7,048 bases of DNA from DATECU01 sp035286745. GTDB taxonomy: Bacteria; Acidobacteriota; Vicinamibacteria; Fen-336. The stretch covers positions 1-7,048 of the forward strand of contig DATECU010000265.1 of the NCBI GenBank assembly GCA_035286745.1, read 5' to 3'. How positions within the stretch are numbered: position 1 is the first letter of the stretch; every line of letters begins with the position of its first letter. Positions 1 through 6,038 of this stretch are shown here, piece by piece. The position numbers and the translations under genes are program-made. The notes under the pieces are model-generated. The model was not told the DNA's origin. It worked only from the letters and a program-made list of their open reading frames with translations, and made no database searches.

Positions 1-953
1 CCTGTCTGTTAGGCGGGCTGGTGGCCTGGGGAGAGGCGCCGCTGGCGGCCTCGCTGGCGGTGATGGTGACCCTGCTGCTCACCCTCAAGACCCCCCTGCA
101 CAGGATCGCCGGCGCGGTGTCCGAGGACGAGATCCTCGCCATCCTCAAGTTCGGCGTGGTGTCGGTGATCCTGGTCCCCATCCTGCCGGTCGCCGCCACC
201 CCCTACCTGGGTGGCCTGGCCCCGCGCACCTTGGGCCTCCTGGTGGTGGTGCTGTCGGCGGTGAGCCTGGCCGGCTACCTGTTGGTTCGCATCTACGGCC
301 GGCGACGGGGCTGGGCGCTGGCCGGCATGCTGGGCGGTCTGGTCAGCTCCACTGCGGTGACGCTGTCCTTCGCGGGCAAGGCGCGGGCGGTCCCCGCCCT
401 GACTCGGGCCCTGGCGGTAGGCGTGCTGCTCGCCTCTTCCATCCTGTACCTCCGTGGCCTGGTGGTGATCGGCATCCTCGACCGGCCCCTCGCCTACCAC
501 CTGGCCCCGCGACTGGCCGGCCTCTTCGCGCTCGGCGTGGCGTTCGCCGGCCTGCTCTTCCGGGCCCAGGCGAAGGGCGAGGCGGCAGACGAGGTGGGCC
601 TGGGGAACCCGGTCGAGCTGGGCCGGGCTGCCGGCCTGGCGGCGCTCTTTGCGCTGGTGGTGATGGCCTCCAAGCTCGCGCAAGCCCGTCTGGGCACACT
701 GGGCCTGTGGTCGGTGGGGCTTCTGGGTGGACTGGTAGACGTGGATTCGGTGGCGGTGGCGGCGGCCCGGTTGCGCCAGCAGGGCTTGGCCGACCTTGGC
801 AGCGCCTCCGGCGCCTATCTCCTGGCCACCCTGGCCAACCTGGTCTTCAAGGGTGGCGCGGTGGTGGTGGTGGGGGGGCGCAAGCTGGCGCGGAGCGTCC
901 TGCCCGCCTTCGCCGCCATCGCGGCGGCGACCCTGCTGGCCCTCGCCTGGTAG
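1..953 (+). CDS. MgtC/SapB-like membrane protein with C-terminal DUF4010 domain (5' partial)
   Basis: The frame is open to the left edge (first full codon at base 3), so the gene starts outside the window; the GTG at 21 is only an internal candidate. About 316 residues are visible, ending in TAG at 951-953. The protein is very hydrophobic, with roughly eight to ten predicted membrane segments. Two stretches look typical of DUF4010. One is the Gly-rich segment LGGLVSSTAVTLSFA, about 110 residues in. The other is GLLGGLVDVDSVAV, about 240 residues in, with an acidic Asp-Val-Asp inside a hydrophobic helix. In full-length relatives DUF4010 follows an N-terminal MgtC/SapB domain, which would lie upstream here. 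The function of the family is not established; transport or ion homeostasis is the usual guess. It ends 67 bp before arsR, which has its own promoter, so it need not belong to the arsenic unit. Family assignment is by recognition, not by a search. Confidence 0.8.
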   Translation, partial: CLLGGLVAWGEAPLAASLAVMVTLLLTLKTPLHRIAGAVSEDEILAILKFGVVSVILVPILPVAATPYLGGLAPRTLGLLVVVLSAVSLAGYLLVRIYGRRRGWALAGMLGGLVSSTAVTLSFAGKARAVPALTRALAVGVLLASSILYLRGLVVIGILDRPLAYHLAPRLAGLFALGVAFAGLLFRAQAKGEAADEVGLGNPVELGRAAGLAALFALVVMASKLAQARLGTLGLWSVGLLGGLVDVDSVAVAAARLRQQGLADLGSASGAYLLATLANLVFKGGAVVVVGGRKLARSVLPAFAAIAAATLLALAW

Positions 954-963
954 AGGCCGAGGG
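940..963 (+). terminator. Weak hairpin over the stop codon of the DUF4010 gene
   Basis: CCCTCG at 940-945 pairs with CGAGGG at 958-963 around a 12-base loop that contains the TAG stop. There is no T tract after it, and in DNA this GC-rich a 6-bp stem can arise by chance. It could slow transcription into the arsR promoter region. Confidence 0.2.
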
Positions 964-984
964 ACCCGCCTGGCGATCCCCCTC

Positions 985-1013
985 TTGACAAACCTTCGAT
1001 ACTTTTGTAAGTT
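985..1013 (+). promoter_or_regulatory. Putative sigma70-type promoter of arsR-arsM
   Basis: A perfect TTGACA -35 hexamer lies at 985-990 in a locally AT-richer stretch. With 17-bp spacing the -10 position falls at 1008-1013 (TAAGTT), a poor match, as expected for a regulated promoter. Transcription would begin near 1020, next to the arsR ATG at 1021, which implies a leaderless or nearly leaderless mRNA. No Shine-Dalgarno sequence with usable spacing precedes the ATG; only GGAA ends 2 bases before it. Confidence 0.5.
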
Positions 1014-1018
1014 CGGAA
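995..1018 (+). promoter_or_regulatory. Putative ArsR operator (imperfect inverted repeat)
   Basis: TTCGATACTT at 995-1004 and AAGTTCGGAA at 1009-1018 are inverted around the 4-base centre TTGT; 7 of 10 arm positions are complementary, including the inner ACTT/AAGT and the outer TTC/GAA edges. The repeat fills the spacer and covers the -10 element, where a bound ArsR dimer would block RNA polymerase. ArsR/SmtB proteins are known to bind AT-rich dyads in their own promoters. The exact site is inferred. Confidence 0.5.
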
Positions 1019-1020
1019 AT

Positions 1021-1386
1021 ATGGAAGGATCGGAAGCGGTGGCCGCGCTGGCGGCCCTGGCCCAGGAATCCCGGCTCCAGGCGTTTCGGCGCCTGGTACA
1101 GGCGGGGCCGGCGGGGCTGCCGGCGGGACGGATTGCCGAGCGTCTGGGCATTCCGCCGGCCACCTTGTCCTTCCACCTGTCGCAACTGGCGCACGCCGGG
1201 CTGGTTGGTTCCCGGCGCCAGGGTCGCAGTGTCATCTATGCCGCGGACTACGACGCCATGCGACGGCTGTTGGCATTTCTGACCGAGAACTGTTGCGGGG
1301 GCGATGAAGGGTGCGCACCGGCGTCGAAGCGGGAGCGTGCCGGGAAAGGGAAAGGTCATGGAGAAGATCGCGCTGGCCGTGGGTAA
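1021..1386 (+). CDS. arsR: ArsR/SmtB-family As(III)-responsive repressor
   Basis: This is a 121-residue winged-helix repressor that should bind its own promoter and release it when As(III) binds. Residues 7-90 match the ArsR fold: an N-terminal helix (ALAQESRLQAFRRLV), the helix-turn-helix with recognition segment PPATLSFHLSQLAHAGL (about 45-61), and a wing with RRQGRSVIYA (65-74). The DNA-recognition helix lacks the ELCVCDL As(III) motif of plasmid R773 ArsR. Instead the C-terminus carries Cys91, Cys92 and Cys98. This Cys-Cys-x5-Cys spacing equals the Cys95/96/102 site described for Acidithiobacillus ferrooxidans ArsR. The ATG at 1021 was chosen because the family N-terminus follows directly; a GTG at 1039 is possible. 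The last 29 bases overlap arsM, so the basic tail after Cys98 may be an overlap product with little function. Confidence 0.9.
   Translation: MEGSEAVAALAALAQESRLQAFRRLVQAGPAGLPAGRIAERLGIPPATLSFHLSQLAHAGLVGSRRQGRSVIYAADYDAMRRLLAFLTENCCGGDEGCAPASKRERAGKGKGHGEDRAGRG
1345..1350 (+). promoter_or_regulatory. Ribosome binding site that sets the arsM start
   Basis: AAAGGG lies 7 bases before the ATG at 1358, inside the arsR coding region, within the purine-rich run 1342-1355. It supports the start at 1358 over the in-frame ATG at 1304, which would add 18 residues of low-similarity basic sequence. Confidence 0.6.
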
Positions 1387-2200
1387 GGAAGCGGAACGTC
1401 TGGTGCAGGCGGTGCGCGAGCGCTACGGCCGGATCGCCGAGGGCCAGCGGAGCGGAGGCTGCTGCGGCGGCCCGCTGCCGGAGACCGCGGTCTCCCAGGG
1501 CATCGGCTATCAGGCCGAAGAGCTGGGGGCGGTGCCGGAGGAGGCGAACCTGGGCCTGGGCTGCGGCGCGCCTATCGGGTTCCTGAAGCCGGTGGCCGGA
1601 GAGACCGTGCTCGACCTCGGCTCCGGGGCGGGGATCGACTGCTTCTTGGCGGCCAAGGAAGTGGGGCCAACCGGCAAGGTCATCGGCGTGGACATGACGC
1701 CGGAGATGCTGGAACGGGCGCGGGCCGGTGCCGCCAAGCACGGCCTCGGCCAGGTGGAGTTCCGCGAGGGACGGCTGGAGAGCCTGCCGGTGGCCGATGG
1801 TTCGGTCGACGCGGTCACCAGCAACTGCGTCATCAACCTGGTGCCGGACAAGCAGGCGGTCTTCCGGGAGGTGGCCAGGGTCCTGAAGCCGGGAGGCCGG
1901 CTGGTGATCTCCGACATCGTTCTCGACGGCAAGCTGCCGGAGAGCGTGGAGAAGGACATCTACGCCTACGTGGGCTGCGTGTCCGGGGCCGCCCAGCGGG
2001 CGGACTACTTCGCCCTTCTGGCCGAGGCAGGCTTGAGCGAGATCGCCATCCTCCGCGATGTCGACTACGTCGCGAACCTGTGCCAGTCGGTGCCCGAGGA
2101 GGTGGCGGTCTTCGAGAAGAAGACCGGCGTGAACCCGGCGGAGCTTGCCGGCAAGGTCCGCTCCATCACCTTCCGGGCGGTGAAGCCGGCCCGGGCTTAA
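1358..2200 (+). CDS. arsM: Arsenite S-adenosylmethionine methyltransferase
   Basis: A 280-residue class I SAM methyltransferase of the ArsM family, which converts As(III) to methylated, partly volatile arsenicals in the cytoplasm. Motifs: YGRIAEGQ then a Cys pair (Cys35/36), NLGLGCGAP with Cys69, the SAM-binding loop VLDLGSGAGIDC (84-95), VIGVDMTPEML (108-118), SNCVINL with Cys157, LKPGGRLVISD (176-186) and GCVSGA with Cys207. These cysteines match the places of the four conserved ArsM cysteines (reported as Cys44, 72, 174 and 224 in the algal enzyme CmArsM), so the enzyme should be active with As(III). The start is the ATG at 1358, preceded by a ribosome binding site. It overlaps arsR by 29 bp (arsR stop TAA at 1384-1386), so the two are very likely co-transcribed and translationally coupled, and induced by As(III) through ArsR. 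No reductase or efflux gene is directly adjacent. Confidence 0.93.
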   Translation: MEKIALAVGKEAERLVQAVRERYGRIAEGQRSGGCCGGPLPETAVSQGIGYQAEELGAVPEEANLGLGCGAPIGFLKPVAGETVLDLGSGAGIDCFLAAKEVGPTGKVIGVDMTPEMLERARAGAAKHGLGQVEFREGRLESLPVADGSVDAVTSNCVINLVPDKQAVFREVARVLKPGGRLVISDIVLDGKLPESVEKDIYAYVGCVSGAAQRADYFALLAEAGLSEIAILRDVDYVANLCQSVPEEVAVFEKKTGVNPAELAGKVRSITFRAVKPARA

Positions 2201-2207
2201 TCAGTTA

Positions 2208-2240
2208 GGCGCCCGGGTGCCGAGTCAACGCCCGGGCGCC
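2208..2240. terminator. Hairpin between convergent arsM and phosphatase genes
   Basis: GGCGCCCGGG at 2208-2217 is exactly complementary to CCCGGGCGCC at 2231-2240, giving a perfect 10-bp stem with a 13-base loop. It begins 8 bases after the arsM stop; the stop codon of the opposing gene (2225-2227) lies in the loop. No T tract follows on either strand, so it is not a textbook intrinsic terminator, but its position suits bidirectional termination or protection of both mRNA 3' ends. Confidence 0.5.
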
Positions 2241-3889
2241 GGCTTGGCTGCGGCCGCCGGCGGCCGCAAGGCCTCGCTCAGCACCCGGCCGTCGGTCCGA
2301 GCCAGCGTGATCCCGGTGAGGTACGCCAGGGTGGGCGCGATGTCGGCAGGCGTGGCGGGGCCCAGATAGCTCCCGGCCTTGATCCCTGGTCCCGCCAGCA
2401 GCAAGGGCACCCGGGAGTCGTACTGGTAGAGGGTGCCGTGGGTGGTGCCGGAGGAGGTGGGGATCCAGTAGGCCTTGGGGAGCAGAACAAGATCGCCGCT
2501 GCGACCGGGGACATAACTCCTCGCCGCTACCAGCGCCAGGGGGTCGTCGGCCGCGGACCCCTGGGCCAGCTCGGCGCCCACCAACACCCGCCCGACACCC
2601 GGAGCCGAGCCGGCCGCTTCGACTGCGGCGCGGAGCGCCTCCGGCATCTGCCGCAGCTTCTCCATCACACCCGGGGCGAAGTAGACCTCTGTGTAAGGCG
2701 CCCAGGCCAGGTGAGGCCCCGGCCCGAGCCACGCTGCCAGCGCCTTCTCGATCCGCGCCCTGACCTCGGCGGTATCGATACGGCCAGCGTCGATGCCGGC
2801 AAGGGCCACCTGCTCCGGCACCGGTGCCACGCCATGGTCCGCGGTCAGGGCCAGCAGGTAGTGCTCGCGTCCCACCAGCCGATCCAGCTCGGCCAGCAGC
2901 CGGCCCAACGTGGCGTCGAGGCGGAGCAGGATGTCCTGGACCTCGTGGCTGCGAGGGCCGAAGGCGTGGCCCACCAGGTCCAGGGTGGAGAAGCTCACCC
3001 CCAGGTAGTCGGTGCCCGGACCCCGGCCCAGGCCGAGCTTCGCCACCGCCGCCCCCGCCATCGCGCCTAGCGCTTCGTCGGCGTAGGGGCTGTCCGTCCA
3101 CCGGGTGTAGAAACCGGCATCCGGCTCGCCGTTTTCGCCGCGCAGGGGATGGGGGAAGGTCCGGGTCCAGCCGGCGGGAGGCCGCTCGCCGGCCGCATCG
3201 TCGTCGAAGAGGTAGGCGTCAGGTGCCAGCAGACGATTCCAGACTCGGCCCAGCGCAGCCTCGGGGAGGCGGTCTTTCACCAGCTCCGCCACCGCGGGTG
3301 AAGCGGTCGGGGAGAAGGCCGTGGAGCTGGCCCAGGTCTGGGCGTTGACCGACCACAGGACGGCGTCGCCTCGGTGGCCGGCCAGCATGATGGCGGAGCG
3401 GGGCTTGAGCGAGAGGGTGACGACCCTGGGTGGGGTGCCGGCCTGGGCCCGCAGCTCGTCGGCGAATGTGGCAACCCTCAAGCGCAGCGCGCTCTCACCC
3501 CCGCTCGGCGAGCCCGTGCCGTAGGGCACCAGCGGGGCCGCCGGGTCCTCGGTGCAGGTCACCGACTTCCCGCTGTCCCGGTCCCACCACTGGTTGGCCG
3601 GGATGCCGTGGGTGCGGGGGAGGGTACCGGTGGCGACGGTGGCGTGGCCCACGCAAGTGAGGGTGGTTAGATAAGGAAAGGCGGCCTGCGGGAAGACGGC
3701 GCCTTGGTCCAGCAAACGGCGCAGGCCCCCCGTCCAGCGATGCCCATAGCGGTCGATGTAGTCGGCGCGCATCTGGTCGACGACCACAACCACCACCAGG
3801 CGGGGTCTGGGTGCGGAGAGAGCGGACGCCGGGCGAGCCGACGGGCCGGCGGCCACCAGCAGGGAGAGGGCGAAGGCTAGGGGTGTCAC
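2225..3889 (-). CDS. Secreted PafA-like alkaline phosphatase (alkaline phosphatase superfamily)
   Basis: A 554-residue phosphomonoesterase, probably periplasmic, that should release phosphate from organic esters. The N-terminus (about 1-26) is a hydrophobic signal peptide rich in Leu and Ala. The zinc site and nucleophile are complete: Asp38 in VVDQMRADY, Thr78 as nucleophile in TLTCVGHATVATG, Asp304 and His308 in LDLVGHAFGP, Asp351 and His352 in TADHG, and His484 in TTHGTLYQYD. Asn99 (HGIPANQWWDR), Lys162 and Arg164 (SLKPRSA) match the phosphate-binding residues that set PafA monoesterases apart from phosphodiesterases. The positions run almost in register with Elizabethkingia PafA (Thr79, Asn100, Lys162, Arg164). 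The start is a GTG, chosen for the signal peptide that follows; no clear ribosome binding site precedes it. It lies 22 bp behind the SpeE-like gene on the same strand, so the two probably form an operon. Substrate preference is inferred. Confidence 0.9.
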   Translation of the reverse strand: MTPLAFALSLLVAAGPSARPASALSAPRPRLVVVVVVDQMRADYIDRYGHRWTGGLRRLLDQGAVFPQAAFPYLTTLTCVGHATVATGTLPRTHGIPANQWWDRDSGKSVTCTEDPAAPLVPYGTGSPSGGESALRLRVATFADELRAQAGTPPRVVTLSLKPRSAIMLAGHRGDAVLWSVNAQTWASSTAFSPTASPAVAELVKDRLPEAALGRVWNRLLAPDAYLFDDDAAGERPPAGWTRTFPHPLRGENGEPDAGFYTRWTDSPYADEALGAMAGAAVAKLGLGRGPGTDYLGVSFSTLDLVGHAFGPRSHEVQDILLRLDATLGRLLAELDRLVGREHYLLALTADHGVAPVPEQVALAGIDAGRIDTAEVRARIEKALAAWLGPGPHLAWAPYTEVYFAPGVMEKLRQMPEALRAAVEAAGSAPGVGRVLVGAELAQGSAADDPLALVAARSYVPGRSGDLVLLPKAYWIPTSSGTTHGTLYQYDSRVPLLLAGPGIKAGSYLGPATPADIAPTLAYLTGITLARTDGRVLSEALRPPAAAAKPAPGR

Positions 3890-3911
3890 GGCTGTCGAGT
3901 ATAGCGAACCG

Positions 3912-4619
3912 TCAGGCCCGAAGGGTGCGGAGCGAGAAACCGGGTAGCGACGGGGCCAGGATTGGATGCTGGCGGACCGTTCGACGCAAGGTGGCGGCCC
4001 GGAGGGCGTCCGGGCCCAGGGCCAGGACGTGGTTGAGGTGGTACCTGACGGCGATCCGCAACAGGGTGCCGGGACCGTGCTTCAGGATGCGCGTGAGCTT
4101 CTGGTTCTCGTGAACCGTGTTGCTGATCAGCAGGCCTCCGGGGGCCACCCTCTGCCAGAGGAGCGAATAGCGATCGAGCAGCCAGTCGGGCTTGTGCAGG
4201 GATCCCAGCGAGCCGCCGAAGAGGTCCTCCACCACCACGTCGAAGACGCGATCGTCGCCTTCCAGGAAGTGGAAGGCGTCGGCGACCACCAGCTCCATGC
4301 CCAGCGCGTCCAGGCCGAAATCGCGCCGGGCCACCTCCAGCACCTCCTGGTCCCATTCGACGCCGACGATGTGCACCGACGGCACCAGGGCCTTGGCCAG
4401 GCGCGCCACGCTGCCACCACCCACGCCCAGCATCAGCATCTGACGCGGCCGGCCGGGGGGCAGGGCGAGCAGAGGCGCCGCCATGGCGTCCCACACCGGG
4501 CCGGCGGTGACCCGGTCGGGCCTGAGCAGCGAGGCCAGCGTGCCGTCGACGCGCAGTTCCAGCCCGACTCGGGTGGGGCGGGTGAAGACGCGGGGCGGGG
4601 GCTGTGGTGGGTCCAGCAA
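3912..4619 (-). CDS. Spermidine-synthase-like protein (class I SAM-binding fold)
   Basis: A 235-residue cytoplasmic protein with the Rossmann core of spermidine synthases. It has the glycine loop MLMLGVGGGSVARLAKAL (61-78), the acidic ligand position VGVEWD (86-90), VVADAFHFL (111-119) with Asp114, and FDVVVEDLFGG (126-136). Known aminopropyltransferases have an Asp-Ser-x-Asp-type catalytic motif at this last place. Here it reads Glu-Asp-Leu-Phe-Gly-Gly and the N-terminal beta-sheet part is short, so polyamine synthesis is doubtful and the gene should not be called speE. Many such SpeE-like proteins are unassigned methyltransferase-fold proteins. The only in-frame start after the upstream stop (TAG at 4650-4652) that retains the N-terminal part is TTG at 4619. 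No ribosome binding site is seen, and a TATATT box lies just upstream, so the mRNA may be almost leaderless. It is followed after 22 bp by the phosphatase gene. The cellular role is unknown. Confidence 0.75.
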   Translation of the reverse strand: MLDPPQPPPRVFTRPTRVGLELRVDGTLASLLRPDRVTAGPVWDAMAAPLLALPPGRPRQMLMLGVGGGSVARLAKALVPSVHIVGVEWDQEVLEVARRDFGLDALGMELVVADAFHFLEGDDRVFDVVVEDLFGGSLGSLHKPDWLLDRYSLLWQRVAPGGLLISNTVHENQKLTRILKHGPGTLLRIAVRYHLNHVLALGPDALRAATLRRTVRQHPILAPSLPGFSLRTLRA

Positions 4620-4666
4620 GGCGGCAGAATATACCCCAGGAGGTCTGTGCTAGTCTCCCTTCCTTG
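4620..4666. promoter_or_regulatory. Divergent promoter region between SpeE-like and sulfatase genes
   Basis: This 47-bp gap must hold the start signals for both divergent genes. The AT island AATATA at 4628-4633 reads TATATT on the minus strand, a good -10 box that would start transcription near 4621, about 2 bases before the TTG start at 4619. Its -35 region is poor (GAGACT at 4652-4657 with 18-bp spacing). On the plus strand AGGAGG at 4638-4643 is a strong ribosome binding sequence, but it lies 23 bases from the sulfatase ATG. No convincing plus-strand promoter was found. Confidence 0.35.
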
Positions 4667-6034
4667 ATGCGTCGGCTGGCTCACGGTTCGCTTCGCGCTC
4701 TTGGCGGGAGCTCGCTCGCCGTCTTCTTGTTGGCGGCCGCCTTTTGGCGGTGTGGCCGCTCTCCGGCGACGCCAACCCCGCCGCAGCCCACACCAACGCC
4801 CACCCCGCTCGGCCCTCCCAACGTGGTGTTGATCGTGGCCGACGACATGGGCTATGCGGACCTGTCCTCGTACGGTGCGAGCCTGATCAAGACCCCCAAC
4901 CTCGACCGTCTGGCTGGCGAAGGCCTGCGCTTCACCCAGTTCACGGTCCCCGCGCCGCTCTGCACGCCGTCCCGGGGCAGCCTGCTGACCGGCCTCTATC
5001 CGCCGCAGACCGGTCTGGTCCGACAACTGGGCCCCGGCAACCTCACCGGAATCGACGCCGAGGAGGAGACGCTGGCGGAGGCCCTCCAGGCCAAGGGTTA
5101 TGCGACGGGCATGGTGGGGAAGTGGGGGCTGGGAGACCTGCCCCAGTTCCTGCCCGCCCACAACGGATTCGACTCCTACTTCGGCATACCCTCGAACAGC
5201 GATTTGGCCTTGCTGATCCGCGGCGACCGGTCCGCTCCCGATGCGGTGAGCGACAGCCTGCTGAACCGCCGCTACACCGAAGAGGCTACCGCCTTCATTC
5301 GTTCGGTGAAGGGGCGGCCCTTCTTTCTCTACCTGGCCTATCAGTCGCCTCACGTGCCGCTCTTTGTTTCCGACGCCTCCCGCGGCAAGTCCGCGGGCGG
5401 GCTGTACGGCGACGTGGTGGAGGAGCTGGACTCCGGCGTGGGCGAGGTGGCGAAGGCGTTGCGCGAGAACGGGGTGGACCGCAACACCGTGCTCGTCTTC
5501 TTGAGCGACAACGGTCCCTGGCTGGCCAAGGGAGCCGAGGCCGGTTCGGCGGGTGTTCTTCGGGACGGCAAGGGCACGCCGTTCGAGGGCGGCGTCCGGG
5601 TGCCTTTCATCGTCTGGGGTCCGGCGCGGGTCCGCGGCGGGCGGGTGGTCACCGAGCCGGTGAGCGCCCTCGACGTGTTCCCCACGCTGGTGACGCTGGC
5701 CGGAGGTGCGCTGCGGCGGGACCGCACCTACCACGGCCTCAACCTGGCGGGCCTGTTCGCGGGAGACGCGGCTCGGCTTCCGGGCAACGGGGAAGACGGC
5801 GGGCGCGAGCTTCTGACCTACTCGGGTGGCGGCGCGGTGGCCCTTCGGTCCGGGCGCTACAAGCTCGTGCGCCCCGGGTTTTGGGTCCCATCCGCCGCGG
5901 TCTTCGATCTGGAGAGCGACCCTGGAGAGACCGCCGACCTCACCAGGGCCCGACCCGAGCTGGCGGCCCGGCTCTCAGAGCGGCTTGACGACCTGGCCCG
6001 TGAGGTCGCCCGCGGCGCCCCACCGCCCAAGTGA
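4667..6034 (+). CDS. Formylglycine-dependent sulfatase (arylsulfatase family), exported
   Basis: A 455-residue S1-type sulfatase that should hydrolyse sulfate esters outside the cytoplasm. It starts with a basic and hydrophobic export signal (about 1-28). A Pro-Thr-rich linker (33-47, repeated Pro-Thr) then leads to the catalytic domain. Metal ligands are Asp59-Asp60 (IVADDMGYAD) and Asp281-Asn282 (FLSDNGPW). The signature CTPSRGSLLTG (99-109) contains Cys99, the residue converted to formylglycine, and Arg103. Lys152 (GKWGLG), His229 (SPHVPL) and Lys302 (GKGTPFEGGVRVPF) fill other active-site places. The common GKWHLG histidine is Gly154 here. The cysteine at 29 is not in a canonical lipobox (Phe-Trp-Arg before Cys), so lipid anchoring is uncertain. 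The ATG at 4667 was chosen because the signal peptide begins there; extension to GTG 4604 adds an implausible leader. No maturation enzyme is in the window, and substrate cannot be told. Confidence 0.9.
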   Translation: MRRLAHGSLRALGGSSLAVFLLAAAFWRCGRSPATPTPPQPTPTPTPLGPPNVVLIVADDMGYADLSSYGASLIKTPNLDRLAGEGLRFTQFTVPAPLCTPSRGSLLTGLYPPQTGLVRQLGPGNLTGIDAEEETLAEALQAKGYATGMVGKWGLGDLPQFLPAHNGFDSYFGIPSNSDLALLIRGDRSAPDAVSDSLLNRRYTEEATAFIRSVKGRPFFLYLAYQSPHVPLFVSDASRGKSAGGLYGDVVEELDSGVGEVAKALRENGVDRNTVLVFLSDNGPWLAKGAEAGSAGVLRDGKGTPFEGGVRVPFIVWGPARVRGGRVVTEPVSALDVFPTLVTLAGGALRRDRTYHGLNLAGLFAGDAARLPGNGEDGGRELLTYSGGGAVALRSGRYKLVRPGFWVPSAAVFDLESDPGETADLTRARPELAARLSERLDDLAREVARGAPPPK

Positions 6035-6038
6035 AGTC

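Noticed and set aside
857..879. G-rich run with G7 and GGT repeats, a possible G-quadruplex
   Set aside because: It is explained by Val/Gly codons in a hydrophobic protein; the frame continues intact, so no slippage is seen.
9..1235. Minus-strand frame of 408 codons opposite the DUF4010 and arsR genes
   Set aside because: The product is low-complexity (His/Gln/Gly/Arg) and crosses two genes supported on the plus strand.
1304..1357. Earlier ATG for arsM adding 18 residues
   Set aside because: The extension is basic, unlike ArsM N-termini, and AAAGGG is well spaced from the ATG at 1358.
4604..4666. N-terminal extension of the sulfatase to GTG 4604
   Set aside because: It would put 21 polar residues before the signal peptide and overlap the divergent gene start.
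4773..4810. Short Pro-Thr tandem repeat
   Set aside because: It is a coding linker in the sulfatase, not a separate DNA repeat or CRISPR-like array.
4433..5734. Long minus-strand frame of 433 codons opposite the sulfatase
   Set aside because: It lies antisense to a gene with full sulfatase motifs and gives a Gln/Arg/Gly-rich product without domains, a usual shadow in GC-rich DNA.
4744..5988. Plus-strand frame of 414 codons in another phase of the sulfatase gene
   Set aside because: Arg/Pro/Gly-rich shadow; the motif-bearing frame is the other one.
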